A stretch of DNA of 64,000 bases from an uncultured Vampirovibrio sp. (lineage in GTDB: Bacteria; Cyanobacteriota; Vampirovibrionia; Gastranaerophilales; Gastranaerophilaceae): positions 1 through 64,000 of the forward strand of contig CAJUAL010000009.1 in NCBI GenBank assembly GCA_910584405.1. Reading direction: 5' to 3'. Positions 8,045-16,066 of the stretch are shown here, piece after piece; within the stretch, counting starts at the first letter, position 1, and every line of letters begins with the position of its first letter. Both the position numbers and the translations under genes were made by a program. A model generated the notes under the pieces. The model was not told where the DNA came from and searched no databases. It saw only the letters and a list, made by a program, of their open reading frames with translations.

Positions 8045-8971
8045 TTACCCCTGCAGATTACTTAACTCTTTCTTTACAACATTAGCCTGTACGGATAAAG
8101 TTTTAAAGTTCTTCAAAGCTTGGTTATAATAATTTTGCGCAGCATCAAAATCCTGATTATCTTTAAAAATTCTGGCAGCAAGGTAGTATAAATCCCCGGA
8201 CTCTTCACATCTTGAAACCGCTTCTTGTATAACATCTGCCGCTTTATAAATATCACCGTTTGCCAGTAATATTTTAGCCAAAATTTTATAAGCCTCAGAA
8301 TCCAGAGGATTTAATTCAATCGTTTTTTGTAAATTAAAAATGGCAGAATCAATATTTCCTTCTTCGTAATCTATTACCGCAAGGTTGTAATACGCCCAAC
8401 TGTAATCAGGTGATAATTCCAAAACTTTATTAAACTTTTCTCTTGCTGAATCTAAATCCCCAAGTTCTTTAAAGATATTTCCTATATAAAAATGAGCATA
8501 CAAATCTTCATCATTTATATCAATTGTTTTTTGAAAATTCTCGATTGCTGCAAGGTAATTTTTCTGTTTAAAATACACAAGCCCTAGATTAAAATAGGTA
8601 TTAGAGTCTTCCGAATCGTCTTCCAGTATTTTATTAAAGCATTCGATAGCATATTCATATTCTTTTAATTCAATATAAACCAAGCCTAAATTATAAATAG
8701 AATCAGGCGAGTCAGGTTCTATTTCGAGCGCTTTGAGATAAGCTTCTTTAGCCTTACCAAACTTTTTCATCTTCTCATAAACTATACCAAGATTATAAAA
8801 AATGCCCTCATCGTATTCAAAATTTTTTGATAAATAAAGAAGATGCCCCAAGGCTTCTTCATTAAACCCGCAATCCATAAGCAAAACCGCTAACTGCCTG
8901 CGAGCCTGAAAATTTGAGGAATCTTCTTTTATAAGTCTTTGTAATTCTTCTATTTTATCAAACTTAGACAT
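8045..8971 (-). CDS. Tetratricopeptide-repeat protein
   Basis: A 308-residue soluble protein built almost wholly of TPR units. About eight 34-residue repeats are visible, with signatures such as YNLGLVYIELKEYEYAIECF, YFNLGLVYFKQKNYLAAIENF and YYNLAVIDYEEGNIDSAIFNL. There is no signal peptide or membrane segment, so it is probably a cytoplasmic scaffold. It lies 3 bp after the exported-protein gene and probably shares its mRNA. No specific partner can be named. Confidence 0.85.
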   Translation of the reverse strand: MSKFDKIEELQRLIKEDSSNFQARRQLAVLLMDCGFNEEALGHLLYLSKNFEYDEGIFYNLGIVYEKMKKFGKAKEAYLKALEIEPDSPDSIYNLGLVYIELKEYEYAIECFNKILEDDSEDSNTYFNLGLVYFKQKNYLAAIENFQKTIDINDEDLYAHFYIGNIFKELGDLDSAREKFNKVLELSPDYSWAYYNLAVIDYEEGNIDSAIFNLQKTIELNPLDSEAYKILAKILLANGDIYKAADVIQEAVSRCEESGDLYYLAARIFKDNQDFDAAQNYYNQALKNFKTLSVQANVVKKELSNLQG

Positions 8972-8974
8972 ATT

Positions 8975-9646
8975 CTAAATTACCGGAACATCAATAGGAT
9001 CAACAAGAATTACATTAAGAATTTCATCTTTATTAATCACTACATGTTTACCTTTTTTAATCATATCCGCAATACTTCCGTATACGAAATAACCTGCGGT
9101 TCCAACAACACCACCAAATGCAGCAAACGGAACAACAACATATTGCCAGCCTGTATCTGTTACATTTTCACCCCATTTAATAGAGTTTTTTGTAATACTT
9201 TTTGACTTAGCACAAGTTTGTTTCCACGCATCGTAATAACCTTTAGTAGTTGTAATTCCGCCGTCATAAGTCATATCAGCACGACCTGTTACAGTTAAAG
9301 ACAACGGCAGCTGTCTTCCGTTTGGAGTAACAACATGGTCAAAGTTCAAATATAAAACCGCACCCTTTGACATTCTTTTTGGCAGTGCAATTCCTTTTAC
9401 ATCACCTCTTATAATAGAACCTGACGGTAAAATCACATCATCATCAGCAGTTTGGTCAGTTAACAACATAGCATTAAAACTATTGCCTTCTGAAGCTGTT
9501 GTTGTATCAATTGAATTTAACATTTTTAACTCAAGTTTTGTTCCCGCAGGGATTCTTTTTGTTTTAGCGTTACCGTTAAAAGGTGCAGCAAAAGTCATCT
9601 GCATAGTTAAAAACAATGTAAAAATTATAGCTAAGATTTTTTTCAT
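8975..9646 (-). CDS. Exported protein of unknown function
   Basis: A 223-residue protein with a clear signal peptide (about residues 1-20, ending TFA). The mature part has a beta-rich stretch (GTKLELKMLNSIDTT, then ILPSGSIIRGDVKGI) similar in style to beta-barrel domains of envelope secretion proteins, and a small-residue hydrophobic segment (FAAFGGVVGTAGYFVYGSI). No family is recognised with confidence. It is the first gene of a two-gene unit with the TPR protein and has a ribosome binding site (GAGGGATATAATT) and a good promoter. Confidence 0.7.
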   Translation of the reverse strand: MKKILAIIFTLFLTMQMTFAAPFNGNAKTKRIPAGTKLELKMLNSIDTTTASEGNSFNAMLLTDQTADDDVILPSGSIIRGDVKGIALPKRMSKGAVLYLNFDHVVTPNGRQLPLSLTVTGRADMTYDGGITTTKGYYDAWKQTCAKSKSITKNSIKWGENVTDTGWQYVVVPFAAFGGVVGTAGYFVYGSIADMIKKGKHVVINKDEILNVILVDPIDVPVI

Positions 9647-9673
9647 AATTATATCCCTCTTTCTTTCAAAGTA

Positions 9674-9702
9674 ATTTTAGCACACTTTGGGGATTTTGTA
9701 AA
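9674..9702 (-). promoter_or_regulatory. Promoter of the exported protein-TPR unit
   Basis: TTTACA (9697-9702), a 17-bp spacer and TAAAAT (9674-9679), with TG at the extended position. One of the best sigma-70 type promoters in the window. Confidence 0.75.
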
Positions 9703-9725
9703 CGAAAAACACCTTTAAAATAAAA

Positions 9726-9743
9726 GAGCCTCGAATGAGGCTC
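9726..9743 (-). terminator. Orphan minus-strand terminator
   Basis: GAGCCTC-GAAT-GAGGCTC is a perfect 7-bp hairpin. A T-run (TTTTATTTT) follows only on the minus strand. No minus-strand gene lies to the right until 14.5 kb, so it must end a separate short minus transcript. Confidence 0.65.
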
Positions 9744-9930
9744 GTTGGAATTAAGAATAGCTGGAAGTATGAAAAAGATTAATTATATTAAACGTATAAA
9801 GTACATTTTTTCAAATTAGCCACTTGGGTAGACATTTAGACCATATAGGCTATAACCTCTGCTACCTTTATGAAGTTTTATGAATGATATTTGTCTTCAC
9901 CACCTTTTTATGGTAGTCTAAACGTATTGT
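9744..9930 (-). ncRNA. Possible small RNA ended by the orphan terminator
   Basis: This is most of a 309-bp gap without a protein gene (9647-9955). On the minus strand it holds nested pairings: GGTAG...CTACC enclosing AGGT-TATA-GCCT, where a G-U pair works only on this strand. No clear promoter was found near 9930 and no RNA family was recognised. The plus strand of the same stretch carries the mtnP promoter and leader, so this could be an antisense or unrelated RNA. Confidence 0.25.
9829..9856 (+). promoter_or_regulatory. Probable mtnP promoter
   Basis: TAGACA (9829-9834), a 16-bp spacer and TATAAC (9851-9856). Initiation near 9863 gives a leader of about 93 nt that contains small inverted repeats (GAAG/CTTC, ACCA/TGGT). 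Confidence 0.45.
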
Positions 9931-9955
9931 GTATACTTATGTTGGGAGAAAAACT

Positions 9956-10753
9956 ATGGAAATATTAAATAAAGCAGAAATCGGTGTATTTGGCGGTTCA
10001 GGATTTTACAGCTTCCTTGAAAACATTGAAGAAGTAACTGTTGAAACACCATACGGAAAAACAAGCGATAGCGTATTTATAGGTGAAATCGGAGGACATA
10101 AAGTTGCATTTATGCCGCGCCATGGAAGAAATCATTCTATTCCGCCTCATCTTGTAAACTACAAAGCTAACGTTTGGGCAATGAAACATTTAGGCTGTAA
10201 AAGAGTAATCTCACCATGTGCAGCCGGAAGCTTACAAAAAGATGTTAAACCGGGTGATTTCGTAATCTGTGATCAATTTGTCGATTGGACAGACGGAAGA
10301 AAAACAACTTTCTACGAAGGACCTGTTGTTCAACACCCGTCACCTGCTGACCCTTATTGTCCTGAGTTAAGAGAATTAGCGATTAAAACAGGCAGAGATT
10401 TAGGAATCACAATTCACGACAGAGGAACTGTTGTTGTAATCAACGGTCCGAGATTCTCTACAAAATCAGAATCAGCTTTCTTTACAAAACAAGGCTGGGA
10501 AGTTATAAATATGACAGCTTTCCCTGAAGCTTATCTGGTTAAAGAATTAAATATGTGTCCGTTAAATATTTCACTTATAACAGACTATGATGCAGGACTT
10601 GTCGGTGATGTTCCTCCTGTTTCTCATGAGGCTGTTATGGAAGTGTTTAATAACAATGTGGCTAATTTAAAATCTTTATTATTCACTATGATAGAAAATA
10701 TTCCGTCAGAAATGAATTGTGAATGCGCAAATACGGCTAAACTAGATATCTAG
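9956..10753 (+). CDS. mtnP: S-methyl-5'-thioadenosine phosphorylase
   Basis: Cleaves methylthioadenosine with phosphate to adenine and 5-methylthioribose-1-phosphate in methionine salvage. The 265-residue protein is a PNP/MTAP-type enzyme with GGSGFYSF near the N-terminus (phosphate loop), the RHGRNHSIPPHLVNY motif, GPRFSTKSES and a C-terminal TDYDAG segment (Asp positions favour 6-aminopurines). The ATG at 9956 has GGGAG 7 nt upstream; the in-frame ATG at 9929 lacks one. It heads a co-oriented run reaching trkH. Confidence 0.93.
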   Translation: MEILNKAEIGVFGGSGFYSFLENIEEVTVETPYGKTSDSVFIGEIGGHKVAFMPRHGRNHSIPPHLVNYKANVWAMKHLGCKRVISPCAAGSLQKDVKPGDFVICDQFVDWTDGRKTTFYEGPVVQHPSPADPYCPELRELAIKTGRDLGITIHDRGTVVVINGPRFSTKSESAFFTKQGWEVINMTAFPEAYLVKELNMCPLNISLITDYDAGLVGDVPPVSHEAVMEVFNNNVANLKSLLFTMIENIPSEMNCECANTAKLDI

Positions 10754-10762
10754 GAGGAAATT

Positions 10763-11059
10763 GTGGAAAAATTTATATTAATTTTATTTGTAATATTTTT
10801 TCTTTTATCTCAAGTCTTAGCTGTAGGTTCTATCCTTGTCTTTGTGATACCTTCAATTCTGCATGTGGATAGTACAATTATGTTTAAGAGCGTAGGTTTT
10901 TCGATTATAGGTATTCTCGCTGCCGCTGTAGTTTTTGTTATTAGTTTGTTACTGCTGATAATTTATGCAATATTTTATTCTTCTAAGAAAGGAAAATTTA
11001 ATATTCCAACTCCCGAAACATTGATTGAAAGATTTAAGGAGCAAGTATTAGGAAGATAA
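10763..11059 (+). CDS. Small two-helix membrane protein, unknown
   Basis: A 98-residue protein from a GTG start with a strong AGGAGG ribosome binding site, 9 bp after mtnP. Two long hydrophobic helices (about residues 4-30 and 41-72) are followed by a short basic cytoplasmic tail. No family is recognised. Its place before two YggT-like genes and the Trk system suggests an envelope role, by context only. Confidence 0.65.
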   Translation: MEKFILILFVIFFLLSQVLAVGSILVFVIPSILHVDSTIMFKSVGFSIIGILAAAVVFVISLLLLIIYAIFYSSKKGKFNIPTPETLIERFKEQVLGR

Positions 11060-11080
11060 AATTTGAACAGGGATATATAT

Positions 11081-11416
11081 ATGGGTAAATTTATTTTATT
11101 TTTAGACAGACTTATAAACTTGTACTTATACTTTGTTGTTATGGCTTGTTTTATGTCTTTAGTTCCGAATTTAAACCCTAATTACCCGTTATTTCACTGT
11201 ATTTTCAAATTCGCAGGATTTTACTTAATTCCGCCGATTGCCGGAATAAACATATCTCCAATGCCGCAAATGATGGCATTAGTCTTGATTTCTATGGGGT
11301 TAAGAAAGCTTTATGCAAAATACTTTGCAAAAAAAGAGCCTAGAATTGTAATTCTATCTCAAGAAGAATTTGAAAAAAAATTTATAAATAAAGAGGATAA
11401 TAAAAATGGCGATTAA
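11081..11416 (+). CDS. Divergent YggT-family membrane protein
   Basis: A 111-residue protein aligning with the next gene over its whole core: a hydrophobic N-terminal helix, a [L/I]VPNLNPNYPLFH segment, then PPIAGINISPMPQMMALVLI, matching the YggT pattern PPVGPFDLSPMVAMLVL. The ATG at 11081 has AGGGA 7 nt upstream; a TTG at 11063 is also in frame but less likely. YggT proteins are short integral membrane proteins linked to division or osmotic tolerance. This copy keeps the motif but lacks the usual arginine after the first helix. Confidence 0.7.
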   Translation: MGKFILFLDRLINLYLYFVVMACFMSLVPNLNPNYPLFHCIFKFAGFYLIPPIAGINISPMPQMMALVLISMGLRKLYAKYFAKKEPRIVILSQEEFEKKFINKEDNKNGD

Positions 11417-11696
11417 TATAATAATAGCAATAGCAAATTGTTTTTACGTTTACGGGCTTTTAATAGTCGTAAGATGTTTGTTAACATGGATTCCAAACTT
11501 AAATTGGAATAATCCTATCTTAAGGTTAATCAAAGAAGGAGCTGACATTTATCTTGATTTATTCAGAAAATTCATTCCGCCTGTCGGACCTTTTGATTTG
11601 TCGCCAATGGTTGCAATGCTTGTATTGTTTTTCTTAAGAAACGCGATTATAAGACTTGCGATATTTATATTTGAAATGACGGGAGCTATAAAATAG
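11406..11696 (+). CDS. YggT family membrane protein
   Basis: A 96-residue protein with the full YggT pattern: helix 1 ending in VVRCLLTWIPNLNWNNP, an amphipathic stretch (LDLFRKFIPPVGPFDLSPM), and helix 2 (VAMLVLFFLRNAI). The start overlaps the previous gene by 11 nt, suggesting coupled translation of the two paralogues. The next gene, trkA, begins 2 nt after the stop. YggT/YlmG relatives occur in cyanobacteria and plastids, where they affect nucleoid and division organisation. Confidence 0.85.
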   Translation: MAINIIIAIANCFYVYGLLIVVRCLLTWIPNLNWNNPILRLIKEGADIYLDLFRKFIPPVGPFDLSPMVAMLVLFFLRNAIIRLAIFIFEMTGAIK

Positions 11697-11697
11697 T

Positions 11698-13041
11698 ATG
11701 AAAATAGTAATTTACGGCGCTACAGATATCGGTTGTCTTCTTGCAACAGAATTTTTTGAAGACCACGATATAACTGTAATTGATAAAGAAGAAAATCGCA
11801 CTGAAGAATTTGATAAGCTGGATATCAGCTTTGTGCAGGGAAATATAACCGACAATAAGGTTTTAAAATCTGCAGATATTTTAAATGCCGATGTTTTTAT
11901 TGCCTGCACATCTTCTGATGAAGCAAATATCGTAGCTTGTCTTTCTGTTAAAAAAGTAAGCGGAATCAGAACAATATGCTTTGTTTCAAAAGAAGAATAC
12001 AGAAGCGCAATGACAGATGATAATACAACCAGTTGTTTGAGTAATCTGTTTATAGACTTTATTATTTGGCCGGAGGAACTTTTAACACAGGAACTTTTCA
12101 GAATTGTAACAGTTGCTCATGCGCTTGATGTTGAAAACTTTGCAGACGGAAAAGCAAGATTATTGGAATACAAAGTAAAGCCCGGTTCTTCAATTGTAGG
12201 AAAAATGGTAAAAGACTGCGGTTTTACAAAAGATACAATTATTGTCGGGATAAAACGGGATGATTTGTTATTTATTCCAAACGGCTTAACCGAAATAAAT
12301 GAAGATGATAAACTTATTTTTATGGGAACATCTCATTCTTTAGACATTTTAGCGGGAACATTTTTCCACGAAAAAGAACAGGTTAAATCTGTTGCAATAA
12401 TCGGCGGCGGTAATGTTGGTTATATGCTGGCTAAAAGTCTTGAAGATATGAAGATTAAAACTAAAATTATCGAAAAGAATTATGAACGCTGCGAATTTTT
12501 ATCACAAGAATTAAAATCAACACTTGTAATCAACGCTGACGGAACAAACTTAAAACTGTTAGATGAAGAGGAAATAGGCTCTTGTGATGTCGCAATTGCA
12601 GTTACAAATAATGACGAACGGAACCTTTTATGTTCACTTCTTGTAAAACAGTTAGGAGTAAAACGTGTAATCTCAAGAGTTTCAAAAGTCTTAAATATTC
12701 CATTGTTTGAAAAAGTCGGAATTGATATTGCGGTTTCACCGAAAAACTCAGCAATAAATGAAGTTAGAAACGATATTGATGAAACTAATGTCGATATTTT
12801 AGCAACTGTTGAACAGGGAGAAGCCGAGGTTTTAGAAATCCCTGTCCTTAGTGAATTTGATGGGAAACTTATTAAAGATTTAAGATTTCCTGCGCCTGCA
12901 ATTGTCGGAATTATACAGAGAAGATCAAATGTCATAATTCCTATGGGTGACACTAAATTAAAGCAAAATGATATTTTAATTATATTCACCAAAGCAGACA
13001 GCGCCCAGAAAGTAAAGGAATATTTTAAAGTATGCGTATAA
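11698..13041 (+). CDS. trkA: Trk potassium uptake regulatory subunit TrkA
   Basis: The cytoplasmic NAD-binding gating subunit of the Trk K+ uptake system. The 447-residue protein holds two tandem RCK units, each with an N-terminal Rossmann part (YGATDIGCLLA at the start and IIGGGNVGYMLAKSL near residue 235) and a C-terminal RCK_C part (for example LEYKVKPGSSIVGKMV). The length is typical of a full two-domain TrkA. It overlaps trkH by 10 nt, so the subunits are co-translated. Confidence 0.93.
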   Translation: MKIVIYGATDIGCLLATEFFEDHDITVIDKEENRTEEFDKLDISFVQGNITDNKVLKSADILNADVFIACTSSDEANIVACLSVKKVSGIRTICFVSKEEYRSAMTDDNTTSCLSNLFIDFIIWPEELLTQELFRIVTVAHALDVENFADGKARLLEYKVKPGSSIVGKMVKDCGFTKDTIIVGIKRDDLLFIPNGLTEINEDDKLIFMGTSHSLDILAGTFFHEKEQVKSVAIIGGGNVGYMLAKSLEDMKIKTKIIEKNYERCEFLSQELKSTLVINADGTNLKLLDEEEIGSCDVAIAVTNNDERNLLCSLLVKQLGVKRVISRVSKVLNIPLFEKVGIDIAVSPKNSAINEVRNDIDETNVDILATVEQGEAEVLEIPVLSEFDGKLIKDLRFPAPAIVGIIQRRSNVIIPMGDTKLKQNDILIIFTKADSAQKVKEYFKVCV

Positions 13042-14501
13042 GTTATATTATAAATGCTCTCAGTTTAATTTTAAAAGATATCGGGCTTGTTGCTTTTTTA
13101 CCGATAATTGTTGCTTTATATTATAAAGATTTTAATTCTGTTTTACCGTTTTTAACAACAGGATTTTTGTCATTATTTGTTGGAATGCTGTTTAGTAAAT
13201 TACAAAAAAGAACTTATGCAGAAGATTCTTTAAATGATATCAAACGCTCAGAAGCCTTAATGGTTGTATCTTTATCCTGGTTAATTGTCGGGATTATTGT
13301 ATCTATCCCATATCTTTTTTACGGATTTACACCAATAAACGCTTTATTTGAGGGGGTTTCAGGAATTACAACAACAGGGGCAACAATCCTGCAAAACTTT
13401 GACCTGCCAAAGACTATTATGTTTTGGCGCTCATTTACCCAATGGCTTGGCGGTATGGGAATTATAGTATTATTCGTTGCGATTTTACCTCAATTTGCAG
13501 TTGCGGGTCGTCAGATGTTTTTTGCGGAAGCTCCTGGACCGACTGAAGATAAATTCACACCAAGAATTAAAAACACGGCATCTGCTCTTTGGATAATTTA
13601 TGCAGGTTTAACCTTTGTATGCGCTTTATCATTGTGGTTGGTCGGGATGAACCCGTTTGATGCTGTTTGTAATGCACTTTCAACTTTATCTGCGGGAGGA
13701 TTTTCTCCTAATGCATTAAGTATTTGTGGTTACGGTTCAAATGCAGTTTGTTGGATAGTAATATTTTTCATGTTTATATCAGGTGCAAGTTTCGTTTTAC
13801 AATCAAGAGTTCTTACAAGAAAAAAACTTTCTCTATTTTGGAAAAGTGAAGAATTTAGAGTATACTCAGGAGTAATTATTGTCTTATCAGTGATTGTCGG
13901 TTCAATTCTGGTTGTACAACAGCATTACGATATTATGCATGCAATAAGAGCATCCGTTTTTCAGGTTTTATCGCTTGCAACCTCTACAGGTGGAGCTAGT
14001 GAAGATTTTCAACTATGGACATTAGATGCTAAAATTGTTCTGTTTATAACAATGTTTGTAAGTTCATGTTCTGGGTCTGCGGGCGGAGGTTTGAAAATTA
14101 CAAGATGGATATTAATATTTAAATATATAAAAAATGAACTTTATAAAATACTTCACCCAAAAGCTGTTATAGCAATAAAGATTGATAACAGAGTAGTTCA
14201 ACCCGAAGTTATAAAACAAACTATCTTTTTTACATTCTGTTTCTTTGGGTTGTGGGGAATTACAGCAATAGCTTTAGCTATAATTGAACAAAATTTTACA
14301 CTTGGTTTAACCGCATCAATTTCCGCAATAGGCGATATTGGTCCCGGATTAGGAAATGTTGTCGGACCTATGGGAAGCTATGCTCCTCTAAAAGTTTTAT
14401 CAAAATTAATTTTAATATTAGATATGTTAATCGGACGTCTAGAAATAATACCGTTCTTAGTGTTATTCCATAAAGATTTTTGGTCAATAAAAAAAAGCTA
14501 G
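13032..14501 (+). CDS. trkH: Trk potassium uptake membrane subunit TrkH
   Basis: The K+-translocating membrane subunit that works with TrkA. The 489-residue protein is of family length and has four pore-loop selectivity segments, including GVSGITTTGATIL, STLSAGGFSPN, SSCSGSAGGGLKI and SAIGDIGPGLG, between about ten membrane helices. Its start lies inside the trkA end. It converges on gatD with only 7 bp between, and no terminator hairpin is visible there. Confidence 0.93.
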   Translation: MRISYIINALSLILKDIGLVAFLPIIVALYYKDFNSVLPFLTTGFLSLFVGMLFSKLQKRTYAEDSLNDIKRSEALMVVSLSWLIVGIIVSIPYLFYGFTPINALFEGVSGITTTGATILQNFDLPKTIMFWRSFTQWLGGMGIIVLFVAILPQFAVAGRQMFFAEAPGPTEDKFTPRIKNTASALWIIYAGLTFVCALSLWLVGMNPFDAVCNALSTLSAGGFSPNALSICGYGSNAVCWIVIFFMFISGASFVLQSRVLTRKKLSLFWKSEEFRVYSGVIIVLSVIVGSILVVQQHYDIMHAIRASVFQVLSLATSTGGASEDFQLWTLDAKIVLFITMFVSSCSGSAGGGLKITRWILIFKYIKNELYKILHPKAVIAIKIDNRVVQPEVIKQTIFFTFCFFGLWGITAIALAIIEQNFTLGLTASISAIGDIGPGLGNVVGPMGSYAPLKVLSKLILILDMLIGRLEIIPFLVLFHKDFWSIKKS

Positions 14502-14508
14502 AGGTGAA

Positions 14509-15243
14509 TTAATAAGTTTTGCCAATCAAAGAATTATGAGTTTGAACTTCAATAGAATCATCCAACTTTGTTAATTCTATCTTTTCACCATAGCGTTTTT
14601 CCAAAGCAAGAGAGATTAAATAATCAGCAAAGTGAGGATTCTTCGGAAGCAAAGAGCCGTGGAGATAGGTTCCGAAAACATTTTTAAACCTTCCGCCTTC
14701 AAATCCGTCTTTTGAATTGTTACCGTTACCGACAACAACTTTCCCTAAAGGTTTTGTATCACCTTCAAGGTAAGTTAACCCGCTGTGATTTTCAAACCCG
14801 ACAAGAGTTTTTGGTGTAAGAAAATCGGTTTCAACTGTAACATTACCGATAAATCTTTTTTTACCCGCAACAGTATAAGCATCCATTAGAGAAATACCGT
14901 TTAATTTATCTTTATCATGCGGTTGATAATAATGTCCGAAAAGCTGATAACCTCCGCAAATTCCTAAAAATACAGCCCCGTCATCACGTTGAGCAATCAA
15001 TTCAGCACGATTTGAAAAAAGTTCCTGTGCAACTTCTTCCTGCTGCTTATCTTGCCCCCCGCCAATAAAATATAAATCGTGATTTTTTATAGAATCTCCG
15101 ATATTAATTTGCTCAAATTCAACTTCAATTCCGCGCCACTGACAGCGTTTGGTTAAAGTTATAATATTTCCCAAATCTCCATACAAATTTAATAACTTAG
15201 GATACAAATGCGCTATTGAAATTTTTAAATTTTTCTCTTCCAT
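14509..15243 (-). CDS. gatD: Lipid II isoglutaminyl synthase glutaminase subunit GatD
   Basis: A 244-residue class I glutamine amidotransferase of the CobB/CobQ type. The nucleophile Cys96 sits in FLGICGGYQLFG and the catalytic His195 in GTYLHGS. The N-terminus (ISIAHLYPKLLNLYGDLGN) matches GatD of the MurT/GatD complex, which amidates the D-Glu of lipid II, rather than cobyric acid synthase. The partner murT is usually adjacent but is not in this window, so the assignment rests on sequence style. The start is 6 nt from an extended -10 box: predicted leaderless. Confidence 0.8.
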   Translation of the reverse strand: MEEKNLKISIAHLYPKLLNLYGDLGNIITLTKRCQWRGIEVEFEQINIGDSIKNHDLYFIGGGQDKQQEEVAQELFSNRAELIAQRDDGAVFLGICGGYQLFGHYYQPHDKDKLNGISLMDAYTVAGKKRFIGNVTVETDFLTPKTLVGFENHSGLTYLEGDTKPLGKVVVGNGNNSKDGFEGGRFKNVFGTYLHGSLLPKNPHFADYLISLALEKRYGEKIELTKLDDSIEVQTHNSLIGKTY

Positions 15244-15249
15244 ACCCGA

Positions 15250-15258
15250 ATTATATCA
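15250..15258 (-). promoter_or_regulatory. gatD extended -10 box, leaderless
   Basis: TGA followed by TATAAT on the minus strand (box 15250-15255), 6 nt before the gatD ATG at 15243. There is no Shine-Dalgarno sequence. It is back to back with the tatD promoter. Confidence 0.65.
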
Positions 15259-15271
15259 CAAAGTTTGAGTA

Positions 15272-15280
15272 TGGTATAAT
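15272..15280 (+). promoter_or_regulatory. tatD extended -10 box, leaderless
   Basis: TGG plus TATAAT (15275-15280), then CAGACT and the ATG at 15287. The 6-nt gap and sequence closely mirror folK (CAGATT). No -35 box is evident. Confidence 0.65.
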
Positions 15281-15286
15281 CAGACT

Positions 15287-16066
15287 ATGAAAAATCCATA
15301 TATTATAAATACACATTCTCACGCAAATATGCTAAAAGATACAAATATCGATCAAGCAATACAAAACGCACAAGAAGCCAAAATAATTACAATAGTTCCG
15401 TCAAGCACGGCTGATGATATTTTTGAAGTAGATAAATTTATCCAAAAATACGATGACGTTTTCGGATACGTTGGAGTTTTCCCCGAGGAAGTTAAAACCT
15501 TCACAGAAAAAACCCTAAATGATATGGAATCAATAATCCGCTCAAACCCTAAAATTATCGGAATCGGCGAAGTCGGACTGGATTACTATTGGGATAAGTC
15601 ATTTAAAGAACTTCAAAAAGAAGTTTTTATAAAACAGATAGAATTTGCTAACGAAATGAACTTACCATTAAATATTCATTCACGGGAAGCGCATCTTGAT
15701 ACTTTGGAAATTCTAAAAAAATATAACAAAAATTCAACAGCAATATTACATTGTTTTTCAGGAAGCTTAGAGTTTGCACTAACGTGTATAAAAGAAGGAA
15801 TTTACATAGCACTTGGCGGTGTCGTAACCTTTAAAAACGCAATAAAAGCCAAAGAAGTTGCAGAAAATATTCCGCTTGATTACCTGTTACTTGAAACTGA
15901 TGACCCTTACCTTGCCCCTGTGCCATTTAGAGGTAAAGAAAATCAGCCGATGTACGTAAAATATGTAGCTGAATGCATTGCAAACTTACGCTCAATACCT
16001 ACAGATGAAGTTGCTAAAACAACAACCCAAAACGCCGAAAGGATTTTTAATTTCAATGCAAAATAA
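15287..16066 (+). CDS. tatD: TatD family metal-dependent hydrolase/DNase
   Basis: A 259-residue TIM-barrel hydrolase. The metal ligands are visible in order: NTHSH (His10, His12), GEVGLDYYWD (Glu), NIHSREAH, LHCFSG and LETDDPYLAP (Asp). Family members act as 3'-5' nucleases or D-aminoacyl-tRNA deacylases. The gene is predicted to be transcribed as a leaderless mRNA. It overlaps tlyA by 11 nt at its end, so the two probably form an operon. Confidence 0.92.
   Translation: MKNPYIINTHSHANMLKDTNIDQAIQNAQEAKIITIVPSSTADDIFEVDKFIQKYDDVFGYVGVFPEEVKTFTEKTLNDMESIIRSNPKIIGIGEVGLDYYWDKSFKELQKEVFIKQIEFANEMNLPLNIHSREAHLDTLEILKKYNKNSTAILHCFSGSLEFALTCIKEGIYIALGGVVTFKNAIKAKEVAENIPLDYLLLETDDPYLAPVPFRGKENQPMYVKYVAECIANLRSIPTDEVAKTTTQNAERIFNFNAK

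Noticed and set aside
9744..9955. SAM or cobalamin riboswitch upstream of mtnP (a GCCACTTGGG stretch suggested it)
   Set aside because: The surrounding conserved boxes of either class are missing and the match is a single short string.
12480..12992. 170-residue minus-strand open frame
   Set aside because: Antisense shadow of trkA, with Ser/Phe/Ile-rich composition and no motif; trkA is unambiguous.
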